A stretch of DNA of 64,000 nucleotides from Sulfurovum sp. TSL6 (lineage in GTDB: Bacteria > Campylobacterota > Campylobacteria > Campylobacterales > Sulfurovaceae): NCBI RefSeq assembly GCF_019972115.1, contig NZ_BPFJ01000001.1, positions 868,001 to 932,000 on the forward strand, written 5' to 3'. Positions 55,326 to 63,703 of the stretch are shown piece after piece (the stretch's first letter is position 1; every line of letters begins with the position of its first letter). A program made the translations under genes and the position numbers. The notes under the pieces are model-generated. The model was given only the letters and a program-made list of their open reading frames with translations, did no database searches and was not told the DNA's origin.

Positions 55326-56423
55326 ATGAAAAGAAGAGACTTTATATCCGGAACAGCCATTGGAGCCACTGCTTTAGCACTAAGCGGATGTCATAGAGCT
55401 GAAGAAAAAAAAGCAGGGGCTTCTGCGAATATAAACCGGGGTAAAAAAGTAACTCTCAAACTTGCTACTTCATGGCCTGCACACTTTCCCATTATGGGTA
55501 CAGGGGTAGACAGTTTTGCCAAACGCTGTTCTGAACTCAGTGGCGGGACGCTTGAGATCAAAGTCTATGCCAAAAATATTCTTGTCCCTGCCCTTCAGGT
55601 TTTTGACTCTACTTCTGCAGCACAAATAGATGCATTTCACTCCGGTGTCTACTACTGGAAAGGCAAGAACCCTGCATTCTCCATCTTTGGAGGCATGCCA
55701 CTGGGTCTCACCAGCGAAGAGATGATCACATGGATGAAATTTGGCGGTGGGTATGAACTTTGGCGTGAGATGTACGGTAAATTCAACCTTTATCCTCTTA
55801 TAGGAGGAACTACCGGACCGCAGATGGGTGGCTGGTTCAAAAAAGAGATCAACTCACTTGCTGATCTTAAAGGGCTCAAGATGCGTATCCCCGGGTTAGG
55901 TGGAGAAGTGATGAAAAAACTGGGAGTGAACCCTGTACTTTTGCCTGCCGGAGAGATCTATACTTCACTTGAACGCGGTACCATAGATGCTACAGAATGG
56001 GTAGGACCCGCGCTTGACAGTATGATGGGTTTTGCAAAAGCGGCACCCTACTACTATACGGGTTGGCATGAGCCTGGTTCTATACTGGAGATCACTTTTA
56101 ACAAAGCCCGATGGGAGAAGCTCAGTACCGAACATCAAGCCATCATCACTGCAGCCAGTGAAGAGATGTCCGCTAATATGCTTCAGGAATTCAGATACAA
56201 AAATGCAAAAGCACTGCAAGGACTTCCAAAAAATGTAGAGATAAGAACATTTCCCAAAGATATGATGGATGCAGCCAAAGTAGCACTGGAAGAAGTACTG
56301 GATGCGGAAAGTGCTAAAAGTGAAGATTTTAAACGTGTATTAAAAAGTTACCAGGATTTTGTCAAACTCAATAAACCCTGGGATGATATCAGTACCAAGA
56401 ACTTTTTAAATATCAGAGGGTAA
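55326..56423 (+). CDS. TRAP-type solute-binding protein, Tat lipoprotein
   Basis: A 365-residue protein from the ATG at 55326 (CAAGGACAAAACAGC upstream). The twin-arginine signal MKRRDFISGTA ends in a lipobox (ALSGC, cysteine about 22), so it is folded in the cytoplasm and anchored in the envelope. The mature part matches DctP: KLATSWPAHFPIMG, then GLKMRIPGLGGEVMKKLG, ATEWVGPALDS. Members bind 2-oxo acids or similar. There is no DctQ/DctM membrane partner beside it, so its transport system, if any, is elsewhere. Confidence 0.85.
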   Translation: MKRRDFISGTAIGATALALSGCHRAEEKKAGASANINRGKKVTLKLATSWPAHFPIMGTGVDSFAKRCSELSGGTLEIKVYAKNILVPALQVFDSTSAAQIDAFHSGVYYWKGKNPAFSIFGGMPLGLTSEEMITWMKFGGGYELWREMYGKFNLYPLIGGTTGPQMGGWFKKEINSLADLKGLKMRIPGLGGEVMKKLGVNPVLLPAGEIYTSLERGTIDATEWVGPALDSMMGFAKAAPYYYTGWHEPGSILEITFNKARWEKLSTEHQAIITAASEEMSANMLQEFRYKNAKALQGLPKNVEIRTFPKDMMDAAKVALEEVLDAESAKSEDFKRVLKSYQDFVKLNKPWDDISTKNFLNIRG

Positions 56424-56429
56424 TACCCC

Positions 56430-56445
56430 TAAATCCCTTTAGGCA
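56430..56445. terminator. Hairpin after the TRAP-type gene
   Basis: CCTAAA and TTTAGG pair around TCCC in the 55-base gap between two convergent genes. Without a T run it is only a weak candidate. Confidence 0.3.
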
Positions 56446-56478
56446 TTCCAAAAAAGAAGTGTTACTCAACTGTGTATG

Positions 56479-57405
56479 CTAATACTTCTTATTGGTATAT
56501 TCTATGAGATCTTTCTCACTCAGGTCCGCTATCAGACCCGTGAGGTTCCTCAATGAAAAAAGTTGTAACTTCTCACCTTTTTCCTTTTTCAGTTCAGACG
56601 AGAACTTGTTTTTAGAGAAGATGACAAAAGTATCGACATCCAATTGCGCTTGTGCACATTTTTCTTTGAGCTTTGTAAGTTCACTTTTATTGGCTTTTGA
56701 CTTGGAGTACTTTGTGACACCTGCGATCATTTCACCAGACTTTCTTTTGATCAATATGTCGATCTCAACATTCTTGTCCCAATACCCACCGATACTAACG
56801 ATAGGGTCGCCTTCAAAAGCATCTTTAAAACTCTTTTTGAGCATTTCAAAAACCAATTGATCATAGATAAGCGTAGAGAACCCTGCTTTCATGTGAGACC
56901 AGTGTGCTTTCATCTCTGAGTAGTCACCCGCTTTGATGCCTTTATAGTAAGGAGAGATACAGGCAAACCAAAAACGCATAAACGGTTGTACAAACAGGAG
57001 TTTATCAGAGTTTCCCTCTTCTTCTTTCAACGGTTTTTCTACAGATCTATCAAAAATCAAAAGATCGCTTTTGACAAGCCAATCTATAGCCTCTTCTCCC
57101 TCTTCTCTTTTTACATTCGCCTTTTTAAATGCAGAATGTTCCCGTCTGTCACCTGATGCAATGGCAGAAAGAAGTGCATGGTAGAGAGGTTTGCTCTTTG
57201 TCGTATGTGCAATGTCCCCATGAATGTATCTGTAGTTGCGAAGCACTTTTTCTTCTATGAGATCGTCGATGGGTTTAGAAAAGTCAATCTGCCACCCCAT
57301 ACCGCCAAATACAGCAAAATACTCTACTGCCTGTTCAAAGTCAGTAGCATTGTTTTGGTAACAAAAAGAACGGAAGTGTTGTAGTAGTGTCGGATTTTTC
57401 GCCAT
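56479..57405 (-). CDS. DUF234 family protein, paralogue A
   Basis: A 308-residue soluble protein. The N-terminal two-thirds is helical (LLQHFRSFCYQNN, then a winged-helix-like KANVKREEGEEAIDWL), the C-terminal third looks like the DUF234 domain with NVEIDILIKRKSGEMIAGVTKYSK (split: NVEIDILIKR, MIAGVTKYSK), a PD-(D/E)xK-like arrangement whose acidic residue before the lysine pair is replaced here (GVTK). The usual AAA domain of archaeal-type DUF234 ATPases is missing. A colinear 308-residue paralogue lies at 61416-62342. Divergent from selO. Confidence 0.75.
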   Translation of the reverse strand: MAKNPTLLQHFRSFCYQNNATDFEQAVEYFAVFGGMGWQIDFSKPIDDLIEEKVLRNYRYIHGDIAHTTKSKPLYHALLSAIASGDRREHSAFKKANVKREEGEEAIDWLVKSDLLIFDRSVEKPLKEEEGNSDKLLFVQPFMRFWFACISPYYKGIKAGDYSEMKAHWSHMKAGFSTLIYDQLVFEMLKKSFKDAFEGDPIVSIGGYWDKNVEIDILIKRKSGEMIAGVTKYSKSKANKSELTKLKEKCAQAQLDVDTFVIFSKNKFSSELKKEKGEKLQLFSLRNLTGLIADLSEKDLIEYTNKKY

Positions 57406-57557
57406 AAAGATACCCTTGAATTAATTCATAGATTATACCTAAGATGCTGTTATATCCCTACCATCTTCTATCATGTTTTATGTAGTTTATATCTTCTATC
57501 CTTATTTATTTATAACATTATAAGTGTCTTCAAAGCTTTACTAGCTAATATGGGCTT

Positions 57558-58988
57558 ATGAAATTAAACGAATTACAATTAACCAACCCCTATTTAAAAC
57601 TACCTTCTGAGTGTTATGATAGAGTGGCACCAACACCTCTTGTAGACCCCTTCCTTATACATGCCAACACAGATGTGGCCAAGGTACTCGATATTGACGA
57701 GGAGGAACTTCAAACCGAGGCATTTGTGAAGTTTCTTAATGGTGAGTATACATTAGAAGAGTCAGAACCTTTTGCCATGTGTTATGCGGGGCATCAGTTT
57801 GGGTATTTCGTACCAAGATTAGGAGATGGTCGAGCGATCAATATCGGTACGATCGACAAGTATAATCTACAGTTAAAAGGTGCGGGGATGACTGAGTATT
57901 CGCGTAATGGTGATGGACGTGCAGTACTGCGTTCAAGTATCAGGGAATATCTTATGAGTGAAGCGATGCAATGTCTGAGTATACCCACAACACTCTGTTT
58001 AGGACTGATAGGTTCAGAACATGATGTAAGACGTGAAAAGATGGAAAAAGGGGCTATCGTCTGCCGTGTGAGTTCTTCATGGGTTCGCTTTGGTACGTTT
58101 GAATATTATGCCCATCAGGGGATGTTCAAAGAGCTTGAGGCTTTGGCTGATTATGTCATAGAGGAGAATTTTCCGCATCATAGCGGTAAAGAGAATCGTT
58201 ATACCCTGCTCTTTAATGATGTGATGATCATTACAGCCAGACTGATGGCACAATGGATGTCTGTTGGTTTTAACCATGGCGTAATGAACACAGACAATAT
58301 GTCTATAGCCGGGCTGACCATAGACTATGGACCGTATGCCTTTTTGGATGATTTCCGCCATGAAAATATATGTAACCATACAGATGTAGACGGACGCTAC
58401 AGTTTTGCAAACCAACCCGAAATCGCCAAATGGAATCTTCGATCGCTGATGATGGCCCTTAGTCCTTTAAGTAGTACGGAGAAAATGGAAAAGAACCTGG
58501 CGATGTACGACAAGATCTATATACGGTACTTTCACTACTATATGTGCAAAAAACTCGGATTGGAAGGTACAGTAGAAGGTGATCCTGAACTCATAGATGA
58601 TATGTTGGACATGCTGGAGCAGCTCCATGTGGATTATACGCTCTTTCTTAGAACACTGAGTCACTATGAAGGAGACAGAAAGGCACTCTTGTCTACAGGG
58701 CTATACCATGAACCGATGAATGTATGGCTGGACAGGTACGATGAACGTATCAAAAACATAGATACAACCGTGAGAAAAGAGCAGATGCTCTCTGCCAATC
58801 CAAAGTATGTACTCAAAAACTATATGCTTCAAGAGGCGATAGATGCTGCTGAAAAAGGTGACTTTTCTGTGGTTTATGACCTGTTTAAAATAGCCCAAAA
58901 TCCATTTGATGAACATCCCGAGTTTGAAAGATGGGCAGGTGCTACACCACAGGAATTTAAAAATAAAAAGCTCAGCTGTTCATCTTAA
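57558..58988 (+). CDS. selO: Protein adenylyltransferase SelO (YdiU)
   Basis: Pseudokinase-fold enzyme that transfers AMP from ATP to protein Ser, Thr or Tyr, linked to redox homeostasis. The 476 residues show the family segments YAGHQFGYFVPRLGDGRA (split: YAGHQFGYF, RLGDGRA), QLKGAGMTEYSRNGDGRAVLRSS (LKGAGMTEYSR, GRAVLRSS), and GFNHGVMNTDNMSIAG with the catalytic asparagine/aspartate. The C terminus SCSS has Cys where animal SelO carries selenocysteine. Its neighbour upstream is the divergent DUF234 gene. Confidence 0.93.
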   Translation: MKLNELQLTNPYLKLPSECYDRVAPTPLVDPFLIHANTDVAKVLDIDEEELQTEAFVKFLNGEYTLEESEPFAMCYAGHQFGYFVPRLGDGRAINIGTIDKYNLQLKGAGMTEYSRNGDGRAVLRSSIREYLMSEAMQCLSIPTTLCLGLIGSEHDVRREKMEKGAIVCRVSSSWVRFGTFEYYAHQGMFKELEALADYVIEENFPHHSGKENRYTLLFNDVMIITARLMAQWMSVGFNHGVMNTDNMSIAGLTIDYGPYAFLDDFRHENICNHTDVDGRYSFANQPEIAKWNLRSLMMALSPLSSTEKMEKNLAMYDKIYIRYFHYYMCKKLGLEGTVEGDPELIDDMLDMLEQLHVDYTLFLRTLSHYEGDRKALLSTGLYHEPMNVWLDRYDERIKNIDTTVRKEQMLSANPKYVLKNYMLQEAIDAAEKGDFSVVYDLFKIAQNPFDEHPEFERWAGATPQEFKNKKLSCSS

Positions 58989-59061
58989 TATGGAAAACTT
59001 TGAGATAGTCAAAGTGTAGAAATGATATACTAAAAAAAATACGCTATAAAAAGGAGACGGT

Positions 59062-59205
59062 ATGAATCAGGACGAATTATTAGACCTATATCTTGAAAAG
59101 TTACGTGTATTATGCAAAGAAAAACTTGAAGAACGTGAGATCAGTGTCATAGAAGCATTGAAAGAGTCAATACTATATATTGAAGGCGAGATGCAAGAGT
59201 ACTAA
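59062..59205 (+). CDS. Small acidic helical protein, 47 residues
   Basis: The ATG at 59062 has the strong ribosome binding site AAGGAG five to eight bases upstream and a TATACT -10-like box near 59023. The product starts MNQDELLDLYLEKL, has one cysteine and is helical and acidic to its end (EGEMQEY). It is 73 bases after selO and likely its own unit or a readthrough partner. No family recognised. Confidence 0.6.
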   Translation: MNQDELLDLYLEKLRVLCKEKLEEREISVIEALKESILYIEGEMQEY

Positions 59206-59311
59206 AGTATCCTCTTCCTTGTTGCAGATCAGCCAAACATCCCTCTGCTTGTCAATAACCCTGCAAAAGCTATTTTGTTATTTAAACCCTGATATCATTT
59301 TTCATAATCCC

Positions 59312-59950
59312 TTAGAGCCCAGCTTCTTTTTCTTTACTGAGGTCTTCATTTTCTACCGTCCAAAAAATGACTTGGTGTCTTTGAAGGATCCCCTGATCTA
59401 ACACTATGTTACGCAGTTTTACATCAACATCAAAATAACTGACATACGCATACAGCATTTCAAAATCTTTATCTTTCAACGTAGAAGCCTTATCTATCAG
59501 TTTATGCAGCTTGACATGAGGGTTAAGCTTATGCATATACTTTAAAGCCTTATCTTCGAAACAAGAGACTTCTACCCAATCCAGTTTATTTTCTATCAGT
59601 TTGATGGTGATTTCACAGAGCCTTTTACAGGTGGAGGGGTTGTATTTGATCTCCAAGATAAGTGTTGCTTTGCCCTGTGTGAGTTGAAGGAGTTCATCCA
59701 AAGAGGGAATAGCCTCTCCTTCTCCTGCATCGAGTTTTTTTAATTGGGCAAGTGAAAGGGCTTCAGGTATGTTATCATAACCTGTTATACGCTTAAGATT
59801 AGCATCATGAAAGAGTATGACTTCTTCATCAAGACTCAATCTAAGATCAGTCTCTACACCATCTGCACCCGCCTCAAGCGCTTTTTGAAAAGAAAGAAGT
59901 GTATTTTCAGGATACTCCTTACTTAAACCTCGATGGGCAATTCGCTTCAT
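59312..59950 (-). CDS. Glycerophosphodiester phosphodiesterase
   Basis: Cleaves glycerophosphodiesters to glycerol-3-phosphate plus alcohol. A 212-residue cytoplasmic form (no signal peptide). The active site is complete: IAHRG with the His near residue 6 and E at PENT, the ETDLRLS pair, and FHDANLKR with the second catalytic His. LEIKYN further on is also typical. It is divergent from the glycerol-3-phosphate dehydrogenase gene (29-base gap), which would use its product. Confidence 0.9.
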   Translation of the reverse strand: MKRIAHRGLSKEYPENTLLSFQKALEAGADGVETDLRLSLDEEVILFHDANLKRITGYDNIPEALSLAQLKKLDAGEGEAIPSLDELLQLTQGKATLILEIKYNPSTCKRLCEITIKLIENKLDWVEVSCFEDKALKYMHKLNPHVKLHKLIDKASTLKDKDFEMLYAYVSYFDVDVKLRNIVLDQGILQRHQVIFWTVENEDLSKEKEAGL

Positions 59951-59979
59951 AAAATCCCTCTTTTCTGTTATTATATCTT

Positions 59980-61077
59980 ATGCATAAAAAATATGATATG
60001 GTTATTCTTGGTGCCGGTATTAATGGGGTAGCTATTGCAAAGGCACTGGCTTCTTCAGGGAAAAAAGTTCTCGTAGTGGAAAAAACACATATTGCTGCAG
60101 GGGCATCATCCAAATCCTCACGGCTCATACACGGCGGCCTGAGATATTTGGAAAACTTTGAGTTTTCCCTGGTCAAAGAAGCCTTGCATGATCAGAAATA
60201 TCTTTTAGATACCTATCCCGACCTGGTCAAGCTACAGCCTTTTTATCTGCCCATCTATAAAAATTCTAAACGCCCTTCCTGGATGATACGACTGGGCTTA
60301 TGGCTTTACAGCTTTTTCGCACAACATGGGCAGAGGTCAGAGGAAGTAGGGAAAGAAAACTTTTTAAAAGAGTTCACCGCACTTAAAGCACAGAACCTAA
60401 AAACTGTATTCCGATACTTTGACGGGAAAACAGATGATGATGCACTGACACACAGAGTAGCACAAGAAGCACAAGACCTGGGTGTAGACATCCTTGAATA
60501 TACAGAGGTCACTTCCCTCCAATTTGAAGATACAACCATAGCGTTACACATCAATAACACCCTCATTCATACCCCAGTACTCATCAATGCAACCGGAGCA
60601 TGGGTAGACGAAGTAAATGCAAAGTTTAACCTGCCCTCTTCTTACACCATAGAAAAACTCAGTGGTATACATCTTGTGATCCGAAAGGTACTGGTGCCTC
60701 ATCCACTTATTTTAGAGACTTCTACCAAACGTATCTTTTTTATGATTCCTGAGGCAGAGTCAACACTCATAGGTACAACCGAACGAAGTGAAAACTGTAA
60801 AGTCGATGAGATCATCATCCATGATGATGACATAGAGTATCTGCTTAGAGAAAGCAATGCCTACTTGAAAACAGCGTTAAATCGTAATGATATTAAAGAG
60901 GTTTTCATAGGAACACGTCCCATCATAAAAAGTCAAAAAGACCCTTCTGATATGTCACGAGAATCCAAGATCGATCTGCATCATTTAGGGGAAAGTAAAG
61001 TACTTCATATCTATGGAGGAAAGTTAACCACTTTTCCTTCTTTGGCAAAACATGTAGTTAAGCTTCTACGGCTTTGA
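59980..61077 (+). CDS. glpD: FAD-dependent glycerol-3-phosphate dehydrogenase (GlpD-like, short form)
   Basis: Oxidises glycerol-3-phosphate to dihydroxyacetone phosphate, passing electrons to quinone. The N-terminal FAD site is MVILGAGINGVAIAKAL (about 7-23), followed by SRLIHGGLRYLE; TGAWVDE and HIYGGKLTTFPSLA come later. The 365 residues are short: it lacks the C-terminal domain of the 500-residue GlpD. It may be a compact GlpD, or a related oxidoreductase. It pairs divergently with the phosphodiesterase gene. Confidence 0.82.
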   Translation: MHKKYDMVILGAGINGVAIAKALASSGKKVLVVEKTHIAAGASSKSSRLIHGGLRYLENFEFSLVKEALHDQKYLLDTYPDLVKLQPFYLPIYKNSKRPSWMIRLGLWLYSFFAQHGQRSEEVGKENFLKEFTALKAQNLKTVFRYFDGKTDDDALTHRVAQEAQDLGVDILEYTEVTSLQFEDTTIALHINNTLIHTPVLINATGAWVDEVNAKFNLPSSYTIEKLSGIHLVIRKVLVPHPLILETSTKRIFFMIPEAESTLIGTTERSENCKVDEIIIHDDDIEYLLRESNAYLKTALNRNDIKEVFIGTRPIIKSQKDPSDMSRESKIDLHHLGESKVLHIYGGKLTTFPSLAKHVVKLLRL

Positions 61078-61102
61078 TGACAGGTGAACTCTTACTCGAT
61101 GC

Positions 61103-61405
61103 TTAACCAAACATCATTCTTGTTGCCAATAACGTGGCAAGAGCTGCCATCATAAAAATACTGAAAAACTTCATATAGTATCGGTTGTTGATCATGGTAG
61201 AAATGATGGTTCCCGCCACCAAAGCAACAGCCAATAAACCATAAAGCACAAACATCAACATTATAACCTCTTGAGGCAGTTCGAGAGGCTTTTCATCAGG
61301 CAGGACAAATGTCTGCAGTCCGATCGTCACGATCCAGATATAAAGCATGACAGAGAAGAAAGCTGTCCAAAATAAAAACTGAATTTTACCGCTTCGTATG
61401 AGCAT
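61103..61405 (-). CDS. Small membrane protein, three helices
   Basis: A 100-residue product with hydrophobic segments at about 9-29, 47-69 and 78-96 and a short polar loop (LPDEKPLELPQ) between the first and second. Start at ATG 61405, with a TTTCC-preceded AAAGGAAA ribosome binding site. It is followed upstream by a DUF234 gene (10-base spacing, same direction), so it may be cotranscribed with it. No family recognised. Confidence 0.65.
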   Translation of the reverse strand: MLIRSGKIQFLFWTAFFSVMLYIWIVTIGLQTFVLPDEKPLELPQEVIMLMFVLYGLLAVALVAGTIISTMINNRYYMKFFSIFMMAALATLLATRMMFG

Positions 61406-61415
61406 CTATTTTCCT

Positions 61416-62342
61416 TTAGTACTTTTTATTGGTATAGGCTAACAAGTCATCTTTACTCAAGTGATCTAGTAACGAAGCCAGATGAGTGTGTGTTAAAAGT
61501 GTCAAGTCTGCTTCTTTCATCTGCTCAACTTCAGAAGAAAATCCATTTTTAGAAAAGAGTACATACTCCGTTATATCTAGTTCTGCCTTTTCACACTTCT
61601 CTTTAAGGGAGTTCAGCATGTTCATTTTTGCTGCCTCTTTAGAGTATTTGCACTCACCTGCCAACATCTTTCCGGATTTTCTTTTGGCAAGTATCTCTAT
61701 CTGCACATGTTTATCATAGTATGAACCTATGGAAACGATGGGATCATCTGCAAACTTTTCAGCAAAGCTTTGTTTTACAAGTTCTAGCACCAATTGATTA
61801 CTCAGCAAGATAGAAAAGTTCGCTTTGAGCTGATTCCATTTTTGGGTAAATTCACTAAAGTCACCATTCGAAATGCTCTTATAATGGGGAGAGATCACAG
61901 CAAACCAAAAACGCATAAAAGGCAATTCAAACAACACTCTGTCCGATTTCCCATCACTTTCTTTTAAAGGTTCTTCTACTGAGAGATCAAATTTTAACAG
62001 ACTTTTCTTTTCCAGGTAGTCCATAGCTTCTTCACCCCTGTCTCTACCCACTTTAGCTTTTTTAAAAGCATCATGCTCATGATTCACACCTAAGGCTACG
62101 AGAGACAACAAGTTATGGTACACAGGGTTATTATGTGTATATCTTGTCATGCTTTTATGAAGGGCTTCGTAGTTACGCAGTACTTTTTCTTCTATGAGTG
62201 CCTCTACACTCTTAGATACATTAACATCCCACCCCGTACCACCAAATACTGCAAAGTACCCTAAAGCCTTATCAAAATCCCTGATATTATTCTGGTAAGC
62301 AAAAGAGCGAAAATGTTGTAAAAATGTTGGACGTTTTGACAT
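61416..62342 (-). CDS. DUF234 family protein, paralogue B
   Basis: A 308-residue protein colinear without gaps with the gene at 56479-57405; about half of the residues are identical by eye. The nuclease-like strand pair is HVQIEILAKRKSGKM followed by GECKYSK, so here the E-x-K of a PD-(D/E)xK site is present, whereas the other copy has GVTK. The ends HFRSFAYQNN and YTNKKY are shared. It lies upstream of the small membrane protein in the same direction. No ATPase domain. Confidence 0.75.
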   Translation of the reverse strand: MSKRPTFLQHFRSFAYQNNIRDFDKALGYFAVFGGTGWDVNVSKSVEALIEEKVLRNYEALHKSMTRYTHNNPVYHNLLSLVALGVNHEHDAFKKAKVGRDRGEEAMDYLEKKSLLKFDLSVEEPLKESDGKSDRVLFELPFMRFWFAVISPHYKSISNGDFSEFTQKWNQLKANFSILLSNQLVLELVKQSFAEKFADDPIVSIGSYYDKHVQIEILAKRKSGKMLAGECKYSKEAAKMNMLNSLKEKCEKAELDITEYVLFSKNGFSSEVEQMKEADLTLLTHTHLASLLDHLSKDDLLAYTNKKY

Positions 62343-62570
62343 AGGTTAGCCTTGTATTGATACATGAATTATATCCAATGTTTATAGTGTCTCTTTTTTT
62401 CGTTTTCAACCTTTGTATAAAAGTGTAGAAGTATGTCATATTGACATCTTTTTAATGATGATGGAAAAATTGGGGTAATCTTTGAATGCAGTCTGACTAT
62501 GTTGTGTCAAACAACAGAGGCAACTGCTGTTTGAACCTCGTAGTCAAATCCTGACTGTGAGAGGTGGTGG
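62343..62570 (+). other. Intergenic region and structured leader of the 21-residue peptide
   Basis: About 230 bases before the small peptide. TATAAA at 62415 or TTGACA at 62441 may belong to its promoter. From about 62484 the sequence is strongly self-complementary: TGACTA...TAGTCA closes an inner CAAACAACAG / CTGCTGTTTG stem, and CAGTC / GACTG pair outside it. This leader ends in the ribosome binding site GAGAGGTGG. Confidence 0.5.
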
Positions 62571-62575
62571 ATGAT

Positions 62576-62641
62576 ATGGAATTAACCATTCTCATCATTT
62601 CGATTATATTAGCTATTCTCAAGTATCTAAATAATCGTTAA
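62576..62641 (+). CDS. Hydrophobic 21-residue peptide, type I toxin-like
   Basis: An ATG behind GAGAGGTGGTGG encodes MELTILIISIILAILK followed by a short basic tail ending NNR. It is one short membrane helix with a charged tail, the design of type I toxins such as TisB or the AapA peptides. The leader is strongly folded, a terminator hairpin follows at 62649-62670, and the antisense strand has a perfect TATAAT inside the ORF (62603-62608). It may be a real toxin-antitoxin locus, a regulatory peptide or a chance ORF; I favour the first two. Confidence 0.45.
   Translation: MELTILIISIILAILKYLNNR
62603..62608 (-). promoter_or_regulatory. Candidate antisense promoter (-10) inside the small peptide ORF
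   Basis: Perfect TATAAT on the minus strand with TTTAGA, four of six matching TTGACA, 17 bases upstream. Transcription would run leftward across the peptide start, its ribosome binding site and the structured leader, so the product would be a cis-antisense RNA. AT-rich DNA produces many such boxes by chance, so this is tentative. Confidence 0.35.
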
Positions 62642-62648
62642 AACCATT

Positions 62649-62670
62649 TAGAGGGAGCTTTGCGCTCTCT
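62649..62670 (+). terminator. Terminator after the 21-residue peptide
   Basis: AGAGGGAGC / GCGCTCTCT pair around TTT with one mismatch and one G-T wobble, seven bases after the peptide stop, followed by CTTCAAAC. It supports a short independent transcript. Confidence 0.5.
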
Positions 62671-62790
62671 CTTCAAACATCATTCTAGCAGAAAATGCTT
62701 TGTATGTAAATAGTCACTATCATCATAAATACCTGAAGCTAAAAGTGTTACACTTATAGTGATTCACTTTTATTACAAGGTTTTTCGGCA

Positions 62791-63648
62791 ATGGCGAGCT
62801 ATTATCTTCTACTCATACAATTTCTTTTTGCGCTTATCGCGCTCTTTTTGTTTTGGCAAAGTGTAGGTTACTTCCGTCGTATGTGGAGATACAAGAGACT
62901 CAAAGCTATGCCCTTTCCAAGATCCTATGTGACCATACTGCAAAAGATACACCAGTACCAGACACTCGCACCCAAACAGAAAGAAAAACTCCACTTTATG
63001 ATACTTCTTTTCATAGATCAAAAAGAGTTCGTAGGTGTAAAAATGAACATCAATGATGAAATAAAAGTTATCATAGCATTTTATGCCTGTCTGATGCGAC
63101 TTGGATTTGAACTGGGTGAGAAAGACCATGTCAGTACCATCATAGTCTACCCCGAGCACTTCATCGTAGATGACTCACATACGATTGATGGCATACACCA
63201 CACCCGCACATCAGTCCTCGAAGGGCAGTCAGCCAATGGCACTGTAGTCATCTCATGGCAGGATATAGCACAAAACATAGCTAAGCAGGGGAAAGAGAAT
63301 GTCATCATCCATGAGTTTGCCCATGAGTTGGATTTTGAAGATGGCCTTGCAGACGGTACACCTCTTTTGGAAACTTCAAACTATCAAAAATGGTCTGAAG
63401 TTTTCTCTAAAGCTTTTACTATATTAAGAAACCTTCAAAAGATGCAAAAACATTCAGAAGGGCTCACACTTTTAGGTGACTATGCGCTCACGAATGAAGC
63501 TGAGTTTTTTGCAGTCTGCAGCGAACGCTTTTTTCAGACACCTAAAGCGTTCAAAAATAATTTTCCTGATCTTTATGCAGAACTTAAACGTTTTTATAGA
63601 CTTGATGCAGAAAAGTTATACTCATCACATCCCGATCAAAATGAATGA
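62791..63648 (+). CDS. M90 family zinc peptidase (MtfA-like)
   Basis: A 285-residue protein. A single N-terminal membrane segment (about 5-25) and basic region precede the peptidase domain. The zinc site is HEFAHELD near residue 170 (HExxH) with a later NEAEFFAV providing the glutamate ligand. E. coli MtfA controls glucose uptake by binding Mlc; no such partner is evident here, so its target is unknown. The ATG at 62791 is preceded by AAGG. Confidence 0.85.
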   Translation: MASYYLLLIQFLFALIALFLFWQSVGYFRRMWRYKRLKAMPFPRSYVTILQKIHQYQTLAPKQKEKLHFMILLFIDQKEFVGVKMNINDEIKVIIAFYACLMRLGFELGEKDHVSTIIVYPEHFIVDDSHTIDGIHHTRTSVLEGQSANGTVVISWQDIAQNIAKQGKENVIIHEFAHELDFEDGLADGTPLLETSNYQKWSEVFSKAFTILRNLQKMQKHSEGLTLLGDYALTNEAEFFAVCSERFFQTPKAFKNNFPDLYAELKRFYRLDAEKLYSSHPDQNE

Positions 63649-63671
63649 TGTTTTTCACGTAATTTTGGTTC

Positions 63672-63694
63672 GTTCCCACGATGTTCGTGGGAAC
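63672..63694. terminator. Perfect hairpin between convergent MtfA-like and thioredoxin genes
   Basis: GTTCCCACGA / TCGTGGGAAC with loop TGT is a perfect 10-bp stem. It can serve both strands. A similar GTTCCCACG palindrome is a common repeated element in many genomes, so this may be one of a dispersed family. Confidence 0.6.
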
Positions 63695-63703
63695 CAGTAA
63701 CCA

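Noticed and set aside
55326-56423. Complete TRAP transporter operon
   Set aside because: The downstream gene is on the other strand and is DUF234; no membrane subunit is present.
56479-62342. DUF234 pair plus selO as a possible defence island
   Set aside because: DUF234 has been linked to ATPase-based systems in archaea, but no ATPase, no nuclease partner, no mobile gene and no toxin is adjacent; core metabolic genes lie between the copies.
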